Assembly: GCF_009602705.1 (NCBI RefSeq)
Contig: NZ_VSWH01000001.1
Span: 2,356,001 to 2,420,000, forward strand
Direction: 5' to 3'
Length of the DNA: 64,000 bases
DNA from: Chryseobacterium vaccae
GTDB taxonomy: Bacteria; Bacteroidota; Bacteroidia; Flavobacteriales; Weeksellaceae
Below, one piece after another: positions 7,037 to 19,413 of this stretch (its first letter is position 1; each line of letters begins with the position of its first letter). A program made the translations under genes and the position numbers. The notes below the pieces were generated by a model. That model worked only from the letters and a program-made list of their open reading frames with translations. It had not been told where the DNA came from and did not search any database.

Positions 7037-10000
7037 CTATAACTTTGTCTTTTTAATTCTTAATCCTCCTTCATCTGTTGGCCAAATAGCTTGATTTGTT
7101 TTAGTTTTATCTTTTTCTTGATATACATTAATGCTCATTGGTCCATCTGTTTCTACTCTTTCATTCCCATTTACTTTTCCTTCTTTTTTAAAAGCTTTTG
7201 CATGTGCTTTATCAAAATCTGGTAATTTTACAATATTACCACTGTCATTTCTTTCGACTTTCCCAAGCTTTCCTTGTGAAATACCCATTTTAGCTTTTTC
7301 CAATTGTTCAGTATGTTCGTGTGTTAAAGCACCAGCACTACTAGTACCACCTTTACCTGCTTTATCAAATTCTAAGACATCAACTATATCTATTTTTCCT
7401 GTTTGCCAACTTCCAACTTCTGTCATTTTGTCATTTTCTACTATTGATTGACTAACAACTTCTTTTGCTCCAACCACTTCATTATAGCTTTCATAGAAAG
7501 CTTGTTGTTCTTTTGTTAGGGAAGTATCTTTATTAATCATATTAAGAGTTACCTTATATGTATCTGTACCTTCTATTTTTGTATAAATTGCTGAATATTT
7601 ACCTCCTAGTGAGGCACTCACTAAATCCTCATAGGATTTCCGTGCCGTATCAGTAGCAAATGAAAGAATTAATTCATTTCCGTCAGGATCCATAAACGCA
7701 ATTGGATTATTTCCTGCATAGATATAAGATGACATTGAAAGATATTTTTCAGCTTTATTATCCACCACACCCCATCTTCCCAAATCCGGCATATACATCC
7801 TCGCTCCATAGTCATACATTCCCGTCTCTTGAAGCTCCTTGCCGTTGTACTTGTACTGATAAGCATTCTGTGTTGTTGCTGTATAATCATGCAATAACCC
7901 AAATGGATAATAATTGTTCACTTCCACAATTTCCCCTGGCCTCCAGTCCTCTATACACCACCAACCTGTACAATTGGATGCATTAAACCTTCTTGGCTGG
8001 ATAATTCCATCACCGCTTTTATCTGCATAGCTCAATCTTACATTTCCAAGATGGTCAATATAATGATAGACATATTGTCCCAAAAGATCATCGTAATATC
8101 CCTCAGAGGTAGGGATGATTCTGAGTTTTAAGACCGGAACTTCATTGGGGCTAGGATGGTAAGTCCCTTCTCCATTCCATGATTCTATACCAAACGTAGA
8201 TTTGTACTGAAAGCCATCCAGATAATGGGTTTCCAGATTTTTAAAGAGCTTCTTCACTTTTACTCCATCTGCCCTATAGGTATATTGGGTGAGATTTGAG
8301 TTTTGGGTAATCTGTTTTGGTAAATTTAAATAATTATACTGAATTGAAGAAATGCCTTTATCCGGATGACTGGTCATATTCCCATTTCCGGCGCCATTAT
8401 CATTGTCATACCCAATTGTTCCGGGACTGGCAAGGTATGGATAGCCTGATGAATTCTGCTGAGCATCGGTCACCTTAGTCAGCTTATTGCCTGTATAATC
8501 ATATCTTAAATCATCAATCACAACAGCAGCTGTACTTCCTGTCTGGAGGGCAGCTGATCTTTTCAGTCTAGTGATATTTCCGTTCAGATCATATTCCGGG
8601 ATTTCAAAATATTCTTTGGCCGTTTCATTACCCTGCTTCTGGTAAAAACCTGCGGAAAGACGGTTTAATCCGTCATAAACATAGCCATATCTTTTCAATG
8701 GTTCGTTTTCTTCGGTTAACGTTTTCCAGGATACTTCTGCGATATTTCCGTTGAATTTAGGCTTTACTTTTAAACTGCTGTAATCATTGTTTGGTGTTTC
8801 TTCTCCTTCTACCTGATTGTAGTTAATCTTATAACCAAACAGGTCATTACCTAAGTTACCAGGATCGTTGATCTGGGTCATCCAGCCTCTGATATTATAC
8901 AGATAATTAATCGTCTGCAATGGTGATCCTGCATTGGTTCCTCCCACCTTCTTGGTTTCCAATTGAGACAGCTCATTGTAGCTGTTCTGGGCCAGAATCT
9001 CTTCAGGATTACTGTCCACCTGATGCTTATGAACGAGTAACCTGTTCTGGTGGTCATACGTGAAATTTTCTGTAATTACTCTTTCGGTATCGGTGCTTAG
9101 CCTTTTGTGCCGTGTTACACCTTTTTGAACAGCTCCTGCAAAATCAAGCTTAGATTCTGTTTTGGTGTAGCCTCCTAAATGATTAATCGAGTGGGTTCCG
9201 ATCACTCTTCCTTTGGTATCATAATAAGAGTAATTTGTGGTCCAGTTATCATCTTCAATATTCTTCACCAGGCTCATCACAGCAAGACCTTTGGTACTTC
9301 TTCCATCTAAGGAAGGGGTATCAGTCAGAACAGTTTCTCCTTCAATAGATGTTGGAAAAGAAGGATTGAAGCTGTACTGGGGATATGTATCATAATAATT
9401 AACACTCAGAACTTTTTTAAGAGCATTAAAATAATCATTGGTATATTGCACCTGCATCCCGTCCTGAGTAAATCCTGTGGTATGCCTCTTTTCCACAATT
9501 AAATTAGGACCTGCCTGAGCCTGCATGCTGCTTCTGCTGCCTCCTGCAATAATTGCGGTATAAGCAACCCTGCCATAAGAATCATATTTGGTAAGCAGCC
9601 ATTCGTTTTTCTGCTCTAAACTCGCATCCTGGGTAAGGACCAGACGGTCTGATTTATCATACACCATGTATTCCCAGCCTTTACCCGGAAGTTTCTTTTC
9701 TACCAAACGGTTTCTACCGTCATAACGGTACTGATAGCAAAGATTTTTGAGCGTGGCTTCATCCAGCGATGCCGCTCCGGAAGCTAATGGCGGGAGAACA
9801 AAAGCCAACTGATCATATTCATTATAAACATAGTAGGTGTCTGTATTTTTGATTTTGTTGAGTATTTTTCTGACTAAAATAACCTGGCCTTTTCCATTCT
9901 TGAATTCGATGGTCTTATTACCGTCTTCATCAATAATTGTGTTTTTATACAGCTGTGCAGCACCATAGCTTTCTACAGAACTAAACTCTGATTGGGTAGC

Positions 10001-10516
10001 TCCGTTTACCCAGGTCGTGGTGACGGTATATTTCCTTACGTCCCCGTCTTCAGAAGCATCATACTCAAATTTCACAGGTTTTCCTGCCCATGCTGTTCCT
10101 ACCTGCTTCTGTTCAAGAATACGGTCTAAAGGTGAGTTTTCCAGGACTTTCTCAGCATAGATCTTTTCTGAGCCATAAGGTGTACTTGAAGCATTAGCCA
10201 GTGGATTGGGAACAATAGCACCGTTTAAGGTTCCTGCCTGGGGAATGGGAAGGTATTCTTTAATCTGCCTTCCAAACTCATCATACGTGATATGGGTAAC
10301 CACATCTCTTCCCAGAGGAGAAGCTTTTACATTAACAACCTGTTTGGGCCTTCCAAGACCATCAACATACTGAACGGTTTCTAATGTTTTGGAAGGCTGG
10401 GTTCCGTTATAATCAAGGTAGGTCTTGGACTGGACGTAATTTTCTGTATCGGTAAGCTGAGCCTGGGCTATACCTGAGAGCAGCAGGGTACCTATCGGGA
10501 ATATGTATTTTTTCAT
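7037..10516 (-). CDS. RHS-repeat protein (DUF6443 type) with C-terminal zincin-like toxin
   Basis: 1159 residues. Signal peptide 1-19 ([20 protein letters not shown]), then a DUF6443-like region ([14 protein letters not shown], residues ~25-160). Many YD repeats follow ([26 protein letters not shown]), which in RHS proteins form a beta-cage around the tip. The conserved core end [16 protein letters not shown] ... [20 protein letters not shown] ... [10 protein letters not shown] ends near residue 946. The last ~213 residues are the variable toxin, with LTHEHTEQ near residue 1066 and KAHAKAF about 38 residues later, a possible HExxE...H metal site. It is preceded by 5 bp after the 1099-residue gene and followed after 4 bp by a lipoprotein gene. 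Secretion is probably by T9SS or a dedicated route; no T9SS sorting domain is visible in this protein. Confidence 0.88.
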   Translation of the reverse strand: MKKYIFPIGTLLLSGIAQAQLTDTENYVQSKTYLDYNGTQPSKTLETVQYVDGLGRPKQVVNVKASPLGRDVVTHITYDEFGRQIKEYLPIPQAGTLNGAIVPNPLANASSTPYGSEKIYAEKVLENSPLDRILEQKQVGTAWAGKPVKFEYDASEDGDVRKYTVTTTWVNGATQSEFSSVESYGAAQLYKNTIIDEDGNKTIEFKNGKGQVILVRKILNKIKNTDTYYVYNEYDQLAFVLPPLASGAASLDEATLKNLCYQYRYDGRNRLVEKKLPGKGWEYMVYDKSDRLVLTQDASLEQKNEWLLTKYDSYGRVAYTAIIAGGSRSSMQAQAGPNLIVEKRHTTGFTQDGMQVQYTNDYFNALKKVLSVNYYDTYPQYSFNPSFPTSIEGETVLTDTPSLDGRSTKGLAVMSLVKNIEDDNWTTNYSYYDTKGRVIGTHSINHLGGYTKTESKLDFAGAVQKGVTRHKRLSTDTERVITENFTYDHQNRLLVHKHQVDSNPEEILAQNSYNELSQLETKKVGGTNAGSPLQTINYLYNIRGWMTQINDPGNLGNDLFGYKINYNQVEGEETPNNDYSSLKVKPKFNGNIAEVSWKTLTEENEPLKRYGYVYDGLNRLSAGFYQKQGNETAKEYFEIPEYDLNGNITRLKRSAALQTGSTAAVVIDDLRYDYTGNKLTKVTDAQQNSSGYPYLASPGTIGYDNDNGAGNGNMTSHPDKGISSIQYNYLNLPKQITQNSNLTQYTYRADGVKVKKLFKNLETHYLDGFQYKSTFGIESWNGEGTYHPSPNEVPVLKLRIIPTSEGYYDDLLGQYVYHYIDHLGNVRLSYADKSGDGIIQPRRFNASNCTGWWCIEDWRPGEIVEVNNYYPFGLLHDYTATTQNAYQYKYNGKELQETGMYDYGARMYMPDLGRWGVVDNKAEKYLSMSSYIYAGNNPIAFMDPDGNELILSFATDTARKSYEDLVSASLGGKYSAIYTKIEGTDTYKVTLNMINKDTSLTKEQQAFYESYNEVVGAKEVVSQSIVENDKMTEVGSWQTGKIDIVDVLEFDKAGKGGTSSAGALTHEHTEQLEKAKMGISQGKLGKVERNDSGNIVKLPDFDKAHAKAFKKEGKVNGNERVETDGPMSINVYQEKDKTKTNQAIWPTDEGGLRIKKTKL

Positions 10517-10521
10517 CGTTC

Positions 10522-13500
10522 TTAGTTTTTATAGTGGTATTGGTATTCTTTAATGATTCTGCCGCTCGGGTTGTGTTCTCTTACTTCTTTCAGCCTGTTC
10601 GCCGTATCATACAGGTATACTTCCCGGATTCCCGAAGGTGGTGTGATGCTTTTCACCCCGATTAATGGATCGTAGCTGTAAGTGGTGATCTGATAGCCGG
10701 ATAATGAAGCATGAGTTCTGAAACTGTCCAGTGCCGCCAAGAGGTTCAGCTCAGCCTGTTCTGCCGATACGCCCTGAGGGGGAATATTGTCATTGTCTGA
10801 CGAGGTGATGATACCGGTCACTAAAGAGGATGGAATATCGGTGTATTTAATGCCTTCTATTTTAGCGATCGGCTGGGTACTGTTATATCCCCAAATGATG
10901 GCGGTGGAAATTCCGTCTTTGGTGGTGTACTGTAACGGATTTCCTTTGGTATCATATTTATCATAGCTAGCATCTGTCGCTAAAGTATTAGTCTGAATAT
11001 CCAGTGACTGCACAGAACTTGGGAATAAATGGGAAGGATCATTATACAGGGTTTCCGCCCTGGAAACGGTTTTATTATTTTTCTTCATTTCGGTTTCCAG
11101 AGGAGTACTGATCTGATTCGCTGTAATAAGGCGCTGATTTCCTTTTTCATAGGCATATTTATAGATGCTTTCCTGGGTTGTGCCATCTGCCAGCTGTGTT
11201 TTCTGCGAAATCAGATTGATCGGGCTGTTGATATTCGTGTCTGAATAATTGTAATCCGTTACCGTTTCTATGGTTTTATTGTTCTGGAAGTATTCCTTTT
11301 CCCGGGTCTGTTTTAATTCAACCTTGCCTCCATAAATTTTTATCGGGTTGTAATTAAACAGCTGCAGAGCCGGCACTGTAACATTAGGTGAATGTGAATG
11401 AAACTTCACAATATCAAAATCTGCTCCGAAAGCAATCTCATCAGCGGTTTCCGGAACATATCCTGAAAGGCTGTTCTTAATATTGCTGAAGGCATAGGTA
11501 CTGGATTGTTCCTTTAAAACAGCGGAACCTTTTCTGATCACTGTTTTAATGGGAAGTCCCATTTTCCATTCATTGTAAGGGTCAGAATTCATGGCAAAGA
11601 TGCTGGTCCCTCCTTCAGAAGCATTCGTAAAGAAGTGATCTACTTCTCCCAGGTCATTCTGTTCCGTTACTTTGGAATAGGTCACAATATCGGAAGAATT
11701 ATAACTGATATACGAGTTTCCGGACGATGAAATTCTAAAATTTTCAACAATTACATCGTTTCCGGACATTTCAGGTATTGCCGGATCTGGTCTCAGGATT
11801 CTGTAAAAAGGACTGCTGAAATGGAATTTCCTGCGTAATGCTCCTGAGGAATTGTATAAGAACCTTCTGGTATTGCTTACGTTGGAGGCATCCACATCTT
11901 CAATCTGTTTTATTCTTAATCCTCCAACCGGTTTTTCTGTATTGTTGGTAATCATCTGATCATACGTCATCGAAATACTTACACTACAGCTGCATTCATT
12001 GACTCTTCTTAAAGTGAGTTTAATGGGCGTTAATGTCGGAATGATATCATACTGAACTCCGTTTCGGCTCATTGTCTTACCACCCTGGCCCTGCACAGAC
12101 CAGCTGCCGGTACAGCTGCCCAGAGGTCCCTCATAATCAGGATCCATCCCGACAGGAGGAAAGCCGCTTGTATCATTAATACCGTTATAACATCCGTTGG
12201 CAAAGCCTACTTTGATTTTAACATTCATTTTATCCTGAAAATCAGCAGGAGTGAAGGTATGGAACATCTCCTTCGTTTCGTAATACTGATTAGCAGGGTT
12301 CTCAACCTCCATATAATCACTGATTAGGGTGGTAACGTAGCTAATCTGAGGGAATAGTCCTACAGAGGTGGTCACCACAGAGTTGCTTTCATATTCTAGT
12401 TTTCTTTCTCCTCCTGTCGGATATTTTATTTTCGTCAGAACCCCCATTTGAGCGTAAAGCGAGTTGGTATACCGGTCTCTCCCCGTAGGAATATTACTGA
12501 TTGAATAAGCCGAAATCCCGTCTACATACCTTGGAATGCTGGTATTGGAGACCATGGTAGAATTAAAATATCCCCAATAATCATCACTATTGCCGTTTCT
12601 TGGCGGAAGGGCATAGCCGTCATTATAGGTGAATTCATAAAAGTTGTTCTCCAGGTTATTTTTTACCCTGTGCAATTTTAAGCGGTAATCTACATGGGTT
12701 TTTACATTGCTATCAGATTCAAAATAGCTGTATATAAAGGAAAAATCCCTGATAATCTTCCCGGCTTTATTTTTTACGATGATCCTTTTTAAGGCTACAG
12801 CCCCGGTATTGGAGTTCAGGTCTTTCCGGAACTGGCTGTCATCAGTAGTCATTTCTCCCTGATCCCCGCTGTACAGGAAATTAACTTCTCCATCCTGGAA
12901 GGTAATTTTGGTAATTAACTGTTCTGCATTATTTTCAGTGCTCTGAACGCTGGGCGGGTTTTCTTCCATAAATCCGTCTTCATAGACATAATAGGGAATA
13001 ACCACATTCTTCAGCAGGTTCTTCGTCTCGTATTTTGTCTTTTCAATATAGCCCTGATTTTTATTGTACTCAAAACTGATTATATTATTTTTGTAGGTCT
13101 TCAGGTTATCTAACAGATAAAGATTGCTGGAGGTTTCTGCAAAGCTTCCGAGGCGGCGTGACATCACCATATTTTTAGGGCTTAATGCGAAAATATTTCC
13201 CTTGTTGTCAGTTACATTGATGGAAGAGATATCTGCCGAAATTTTCAGGTCTTCATGAGGAATGGTATAGCCTTTTCCTGCATTGACAATAAAGCTCCCT
13301 CCGGCTCCCGGTAAAGAGTAGCTGTACAGATCCGGCTTTGAATCTATGAGGTTATTATAGAACAGATCACTGGCATTATCGCTCAGATCATACGGGCTGT
13401 TGGAATAATAATTATGGGCTTCGGTATAATTTTTAAAATAAATCCCGGCTTTTTCATCATCCATTCCTTCAATGGATCTCATCACCCTGTTGGGAATGCT

Positions 13501-13821
13501 TAAGGACCAGCCCAGACCCGCTGAACTTGCAATTTCATTTTGCTTAACGCCTCCTGTATTGTATTTTAAGCTGATGGGAATACTTAAACCATCTACCTGA
13601 ATGGTATAGATAGGAATGTCAATATTGACCTGCCCTTTAAAATAATCCACAGGGATGTTATCTACTTTGCCAAATGAATAGGCATCAGGACTTGTTGGGA
13701 ATGACAGGATCTGTTTAGGTGCCGATCCGGTTGACTGGCCTATTCCGGCCTGTCCATAGAACAGTGCCCCTAAAAAAACAGGGACCAGGCCCAGAGCTTT
13801 TATATAATTCGTTTTCTTCAT
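10522..13821 (-). CDS. Large secreted YD-repeat/RHS-associated protein
   Basis: 1099 residues with an N-terminal signal sequence ([24 protein letters not shown]). Residues ~35-110 carry a pattern found at the start of many Bacteroidetes RHS-associated proteins: a [17 protein letters not shown] block, [11 protein letters not shown] and [10 protein letters not shown]. The middle is beta-rich with conserved Trp/Tyr/Gly, and the end has true YD repeats ([27 protein letters not shown]). No toxin domain, RHS core junction or T9SS sorting domain is seen at its C-terminus. It is encoded directly before the intact RHS gene in one transcript, so it is likely a partner in assembly or delivery of the RHS toxin. 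That role is inferred. Confidence 0.8.
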   Translation of the reverse strand: MKKTNYIKALGLVPVFLGALFYGQAGIGQSTGSAPKQILSFPTSPDAYSFGKVDNIPVDYFKGQVNIDIPIYTIQVDGLSIPISLKYNTGGVKQNEIASSAGLGWSLSIPNRVMRSIEGMDDEKAGIYFKNYTEAHNYYSNSPYDLSDNASDLFYNNLIDSKPDLYSYSLPGAGGSFIVNAGKGYTIPHEDLKISADISSINVTDNKGNIFALSPKNMVMSRRLGSFAETSSNLYLLDNLKTYKNNIISFEYNKNQGYIEKTKYETKNLLKNVVIPYYVYEDGFMEENPPSVQSTENNAEQLITKITFQDGEVNFLYSGDQGEMTTDDSQFRKDLNSNTGAVALKRIIVKNKAGKIIRDFSFIYSYFESDSNVKTHVDYRLKLHRVKNNLENNFYEFTYNDGYALPPRNGNSDDYWGYFNSTMVSNTSIPRYVDGISAYSISNIPTGRDRYTNSLYAQMGVLTKIKYPTGGERKLEYESNSVVTTSVGLFPQISYVTTLISDYMEVENPANQYYETKEMFHTFTPADFQDKMNVKIKVGFANGCYNGINDTSGFPPVGMDPDYEGPLGSCTGSWSVQGQGGKTMSRNGVQYDIIPTLTPIKLTLRRVNECSCSVSISMTYDQMITNNTEKPVGGLRIKQIEDVDASNVSNTRRFLYNSSGALRRKFHFSSPFYRILRPDPAIPEMSGNDVIVENFRISSSGNSYISYNSSDIVTYSKVTEQNDLGEVDHFFTNASEGGTSIFAMNSDPYNEWKMGLPIKTVIRKGSAVLKEQSSTYAFSNIKNSLSGYVPETADEIAFGADFDIVKFHSHSPNVTVPALQLFNYNPIKIYGGKVELKQTREKEYFQNNKTIETVTDYNYSDTNINSPINLISQKTQLADGTTQESIYKYAYEKGNQRLITANQISTPLETEMKKNNKTVSRAETLYNDPSHLFPSSVQSLDIQTNTLATDASYDKYDTKGNPLQYTTKDGISTAIIWGYNSTQPIAKIEGIKYTDIPSSLVTGIITSSDNDNIPPQGVSAEQAELNLLAALDSFRTHASLSGYQITTYSYDPLIGVKSITPPSGIREVYLYDTANRLKEVREHNPSGRIIKEYQYHYKN

Positions 13822-13824
13822 AAT

Positions 13825-13867
13825 CAGTTTTTATTTCTTTATCAGTTTTTATTTCTTTATCAGTTTT
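13825..13867. repeat. Tandem 18-bp duplication over a stop codon
   Basis: CAGTTTTTATTTCTTTAT occurs twice head to tail (13825-13842, 13843-13860), followed by a partial third copy. On the minus strand each unit reads KLIKK-stop, so the last codons and stop of the T9SS protein gene are duplicated in the short space before the 1099-residue gene. Confidence 0.85.
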
Positions 13868-15393
13868 GCATTCGCTGTTTTATTAGTATCGGTTTTAATC
13901 ACTACTAGGTAAGCCCCCTGAACCAGTGGCTGGGTATTAATCTTAGTCACTTTATTCTTAGTTTTCACGTTCTGAAGCTGTCTTCCGCCCATGTCATACA
14001 CCAGAATATCGGATTCTGAAAAGTCAACACCTATTTCTATGTAAGCATAATCGGAGACCGGATTCGGATAAATTTTGATGTCCTGTTTTTCGATGAGCTT
14101 ATCCAGCTGACTGTCACCCAGTTTCACAATTTTCCAGTTCTCTTTTCCTAATTCCTCCGCACTGGTGCCGGCAAGAATGATCGAGCCATCTCTGTTCAGT
14201 TTAATATCCGAAAGTCTTTCTTCTTTCTTTCGGTTTTCTCCGGTAATATGCTTTCTCCACTGTTCGTTGCCCTCCTGATCCAGATACAGCATCCAGAATG
14301 TTTCATCATCTTTTTCTATTCTCCCTTCTGCCTGGGTGTAACCACCGAGTAATATTCCTTTGGAAGTTTTATCATCTGCGGAATGAATCACACTCATCCC
14401 CATCAGAATATCACGGTTTTTGAAGTTGTAGGATTTCTGCCATTGTTCTTCTCCTCTTTCGTTTAAAGCAACCAACCATAAATCAGTGCCTTCTTCTATG
14501 CCTACGGTTTTGTTGCCGGATCTCTCGGATCGGGATTCTCCGCCAATAAGATAACCTGTGGATGTTAAAGCAAGAGTTCTTAAATGATCATCTCCTTTTC
14601 CTCCATAATTCTTTTCCCATTCTACTTTTCCCGTTTTATCAAGCTTTACAATCCAGTAATCGCCTTCGCCGGAATTCTCCGTTTTCTTGTTTCCTCCAAT
14701 TGAGCTTCGTGAATAAATCCCTATTAGGACACCGCCGTCTTTTGTCGGGATCATTTTCTCTACTTCATCTAATCCTTTTCCGCCTAAGATTACTTGCGAA
14801 AGTTCTTTCCCATTTTTATCCAGTCTGATGATCCAGGCATCTTTAGAGCCATAACCTTTGGAAGAGTTCTGAACATTACCTGCCACAAAGAATCCTAAAT
14901 CTGTAGTCTGAACGACTGCTCTGGCTTCTTCATCGGAAGCGGTTCCTAATGTTTTCTGCCATAATTCATCCCCGAATTCATTCAGTCTTACCAGCCAGAG
15001 ATCTGATCCGCCTTTGGATTCTTCTTTTTTGTCCAGTCCCTTACCTGAAAACGAGGTGCCTGCTATAAGGAATCCTCCTTCCTGCGTAGAAACAGAAGCG
15101 GAAAGATAGTCGTGATTTTGTCCTGAAAGGTATTTTTCCCAGACCTGTTCTCCCTGTTGGTTGAGTTTAACAAGGTGGAAATCGTAGCCATTGTTCTGCT
15201 TGTTAGCAGCTGGTTGTTGGCTTTTTGTTTGAATTGAGCTTCCAGTAATCAGGTATTGCTGATCGATGGTGGTGGTAATCTGGCTTAGGAAATCCTGAGT
15301 GGAGGATTTGAGGTCTTTCTGCCATAAGACTTCCTGCGCAGAAAAAGTAAAGACGCTACATACAGTCAGAGCGCCTGCATACATTTTTCTCAT
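13849..15393 (-). CDS. T9SS type A sorting domain beta-propeller protein
   Basis: 514 residues. Signal peptide (MRKMYAGALTVCSVFTFSAQ), then about seven blade-like repeats of ~50-60 residues with the pattern (D/S)(Y/L)W(I/L)VKL(D/N)..G...W.K..GG and GG(F/V/Y)LI(A/G)G. The C-terminal ~75 residues are a T9SS type A sorting domain (IKIYPNPVSDYAYIEI ... GAYLVVIKTD ... AKLIKK). The protein should cross the outer membrane by T9SS and be attached to or released from the surface. It is the first gene of the minus-strand run leading to the RHS toxin, 27 bp before the next gene. A role in surface display or delivery of the toxin is possible but not shown by the sequence. Confidence 0.85.
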   Translation of the reverse strand: MRKMYAGALTVCSVFTFSAQEVLWQKDLKSSTQDFLSQITTTIDQQYLITGSSIQTKSQQPAANKQNNGYDFHLVKLNQQGEQVWEKYLSGQNHDYLSASVSTQEGGFLIAGTSFSGKGLDKKEESKGGSDLWLVRLNEFGDELWQKTLGTASDEEARAVVQTTDLGFFVAGNVQNSSKGYGSKDAWIIRLDKNGKELSQVILGGKGLDEVEKMIPTKDGGVLIGIYSRSSIGGNKKTENSGEGDYWIVKLDKTGKVEWEKNYGGKGDDHLRTLALTSTGYLIGGESRSERSGNKTVGIEEGTDLWLVALNERGEEQWQKSYNFKNRDILMGMSVIHSADDKTSKGILLGGYTQAEGRIEKDDETFWMLYLDQEGNEQWRKHITGENRKKEERLSDIKLNRDGSIILAGTSAEELGKENWKIVKLGDSQLDKLIEKQDIKIYPNPVSDYAYIEIGVDFSESDILVYDMGGRQLQNVKTKNKVTKINTQPLVQGAYLVVIKTDTNKTANAKLIKK

Positions 15394-15660
15394 GTATTCA
15401 TGTTTTTAAGTTAATATTAGTCTTTATTATTTCCCGCCGCAAATTTAACATTTTTTTAAGACAGCAGAATTCTTTAAACGAGACTTTATATCATTTATTT
15501 TGTTTTTCTTTTTATTTTTTTCATAAGAGAATCTAGATTATTCTCTTTCAGGCAAAGCTATAGCCTCAAAGCGACAGAACTTGTCGTATTATATTTCATT
15601 TTGATAAAAAAACAGTTTCTCAAAATACGTTCATTTTCCTATTCTATTTTAACAAAAATA

Positions 15661-15682
15661 CCCCTGACCGAATGGCCAGGGG
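15661..15682 (-). terminator. katG terminator
   Basis: Stem CCCCTGACC-GAAT-GGCCAGGGG (one mismatch) followed on the minus strand by TATTTTTGTT, 33 bp after the katG stop. The remaining 322-bp space 15394-15715 is AT-rich and holds upstream sequence of the T9SS gene, with a small hairpin CGACA-GAACT-TGTCG; I see no gene there. Confidence 0.75.
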
Positions 15683-15715
15683 CATTGTATAACATCATCT
15701 CCGGTAGACAGATCT

Positions 15716-17998
<2,283 letters not shown>

Positions 17999-18058
17999 TT
18001 AAATTTTATGTTGATTAATACCGTTTAATATTCTATATTCTCTGTTGTAAGAACATGA

Positions 18059-18090
18059 CAAACTTACAACGCTTATTCAATAAACACAAT
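18059..18090 (-). promoter_or_regulatory. Candidate katG promoter
   Basis: On the minus strand ATTG, then 20 bp, then TAAGTTTG (18066-18059), matching the Bacteroidetes -7 consensus TAnnTTTG with a -33-like TTG. This gives a 5' UTR of about 60 nt. The space 17993-18340 is otherwise AT-rich without a gene. I could not confirm an OxyR site. Confidence 0.5.
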
Positions 18091-18340
18091 CTATTAATTT
18101 TAATTTAAATGATAGTTAAAAACTATAATAATTCAGAAATTACTGATTCATCAACTGCTCTTCCTGCAAAAGACATAATCATGCAATTAAGTTAGTTAAT
18201 TTTTAAAAACATCTGTATAAAAAGCAACAGTGAATTATCATATTTAGAATGATTCAAATGAATTTTTCTTATTTAAATTAAAAATAAAGACTGTTTCATA
18301 AAATTTGATTATTTTTATAGGAAACAAGCATGAAATTGAT

Positions 18341-18802
18341 ATGAAAAAAATACTTGTTATCTTACTCGTTGCCTTTATCATGATCCAGTTTTTTCCGATT
18401 GATAAAACCAATCCGCCACCCACTCCCGGCATGGATTTTCTGAATATCAAAAAAACACCGGAAGCTACTGCAAAGATCATCAGAACGTCCTGTTATGACT
18501 GCCATTCCAATGAAACACAATACCCTTGGTATTCCAGTATTTCTCCGGTCTCATGGTTTGTTAAAAATCATATTGATGAGGGCCGGAAACATCTTAATTT
18601 TTCTACCTTTGCAGTATATGAATCCAAGCAGCAGCTTCACAAACTGGAAGAATGCATAGAAATGGTTGAGAAAAAGGAAATGCCACTGGAATCTTATTAC
18701 ATAGGCCATCAGAATGCAAAGCTAACGGATGAACAGCGCAGGCAGTTGGCTGAATATTTCAAAAAAACAAAAGAAGACACAGAAATTAAGACTTCATTTT
18801 AA
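18341..18802 (+). CDS. Haem-binding domain protein (CxxCH)
   Basis: 153 residues from the ATG at 18341, chosen because the upstream TTG would put charged residues before the hydrophobic signal (MKKILVILLVAFIMIQFFPI). One CxxCH motif (SCYDCHSNETQYPWYSSISPVSWFVKNHI) matches the haem-binding domain family found in Bacteroidetes, where the haem is attached in the periplasm. The C-terminal half is helical and charged (QLHKLEECIEMVEKKEMPLESYYIGHQNAKLTDEQR), as in small c-type cytochromes that end with a helix packing on the haem. It lies 11 bp before the DCC thiol oxidoreductase gene, probably co-transcribed. Confidence 0.85.
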   Translation: MKKILVILLVAFIMIQFFPIDKTNPPPTPGMDFLNIKKTPEATAKIIRTSCYDCHSNETQYPWYSSISPVSWFVKNHIDEGRKHLNFSTFAVYESKQQLHKLEECIEMVEKKEMPLESYYIGHQNAKLTDEQRRQLAEYFKKTKEDTEIKTSF

Positions 18803-18813
18803 AATCAATCATC

Positions 18814-19227
18814 ATGCAGGAGATCTGGGAAGATAAACATATTGTATTTTTTGACGGAGATTGCGGTGTCTGCAATTTCTGGGTACAATGGATCCTGGAA
18901 AGAGACCGGAAAGACCAGTTTATGTTTGCGTCCCTGCAGTCTGATTTCGGACAGAAATTCTTATCTGAACGAGGATTGAAGACGAAAGTGTTCAATACTT
19001 TATACCTATGGAAACCCAAACAGTATTATCTTATCAAATCCCGTGCAGTACTGAAGATAGCCAATATATTGGGGGGAATATACAAGCTGTCTGCTATCGG
19101 AAAAATATTCCCTGCATTTCTAAGTGATAAAGCCTATGATCTGGTATCCAGAAACAGAATGAAGCTCGCCAATCAAAAGTGTTTTCTTCCGGATGCGCAT
19201 CAGAAGAAAAAATTTATTGAGGTGTGA
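18814..19227 (+). CDS. DCC-family thiol-disulfide oxidoreductase (DUF393)
   Basis: 137 residues. The family signature is at the start: IVFFDGDCGVCNFWVQWILERD, with the DxDCxxC motif (Cys about residues 17 and 20). FASLQSDFGQKFL and YLIKSRAVLKIANILGGIYKL are also conserved in this family. Thioredoxin-like fold by family knowledge; no signal peptide, so cytoplasmic. It follows the haem-binding-domain gene after 11 bp. The partner and substrate are unknown. Confidence 0.9.
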   Translation: MQEIWEDKHIVFFDGDCGVCNFWVQWILERDRKDQFMFASLQSDFGQKFLSERGLKTKVFNTLYLWKPKQYYLIKSRAVLKIANILGGIYKLSAIGKIFPAFLSDKAYDLVSRNRMKLANQKCFLPDAHQKKKFIEV

Positions 19228-19260
19228 TAGTATTTTTCGCAGCATAGATTATTACTTTTT

Positions 19261-19332
19261 GTTTCCCACAGATCTCACGGATTTCACAGATCTTGGTGGA
19301 TATTTTTTCTCGCAGATTTCGCGGATTTTTTG
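19261..19332. repeat. Degenerate ACAGATTTC-type intergenic repeat
   Basis: Contains CCCACAGATCTCACGGATTTCACAGAT and CGCAGATTTCGCGGATTTTTTG in tandem-like arrangement. Similar words recur at 26338-26400, 47632-47715 and 50915-51182, always between genes. Confidence 0.55.
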
Positions 19333-19354
19333 TTTGAAATTCAATATTAGATAT

Positions 19355-19390
19355 AAAAAAGGATAAAGTAATTGACCTTATCCCTTTTTA
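19355..19390 (-). terminator. Terminator of the amylase gene
   Basis: Near-perfect stem between AAAAAAGGATAAAG (19355-19369) and CTTATCCCTTTTTA (19377-19390), ending in T residues on the minus strand, 24 bp after the stop codon. Confidence 0.7.
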
Positions 19391-19413
19391 ATTTTACGAT
19401 ATTTGGATTGTTA

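Noticed and set aside
7037-10516. T9SS sorting domain on the RHS toxin itself
   Set aside because: The C-terminus is the variable toxin domain and lacks the PNP...G.Y pattern, so export must use another signal or partner.
18055-18125. OxyR site upstream of katG
   Set aside because: ATAG-type words are present, but I could not fit the spaced ATAG/CTAT pattern convincingly.
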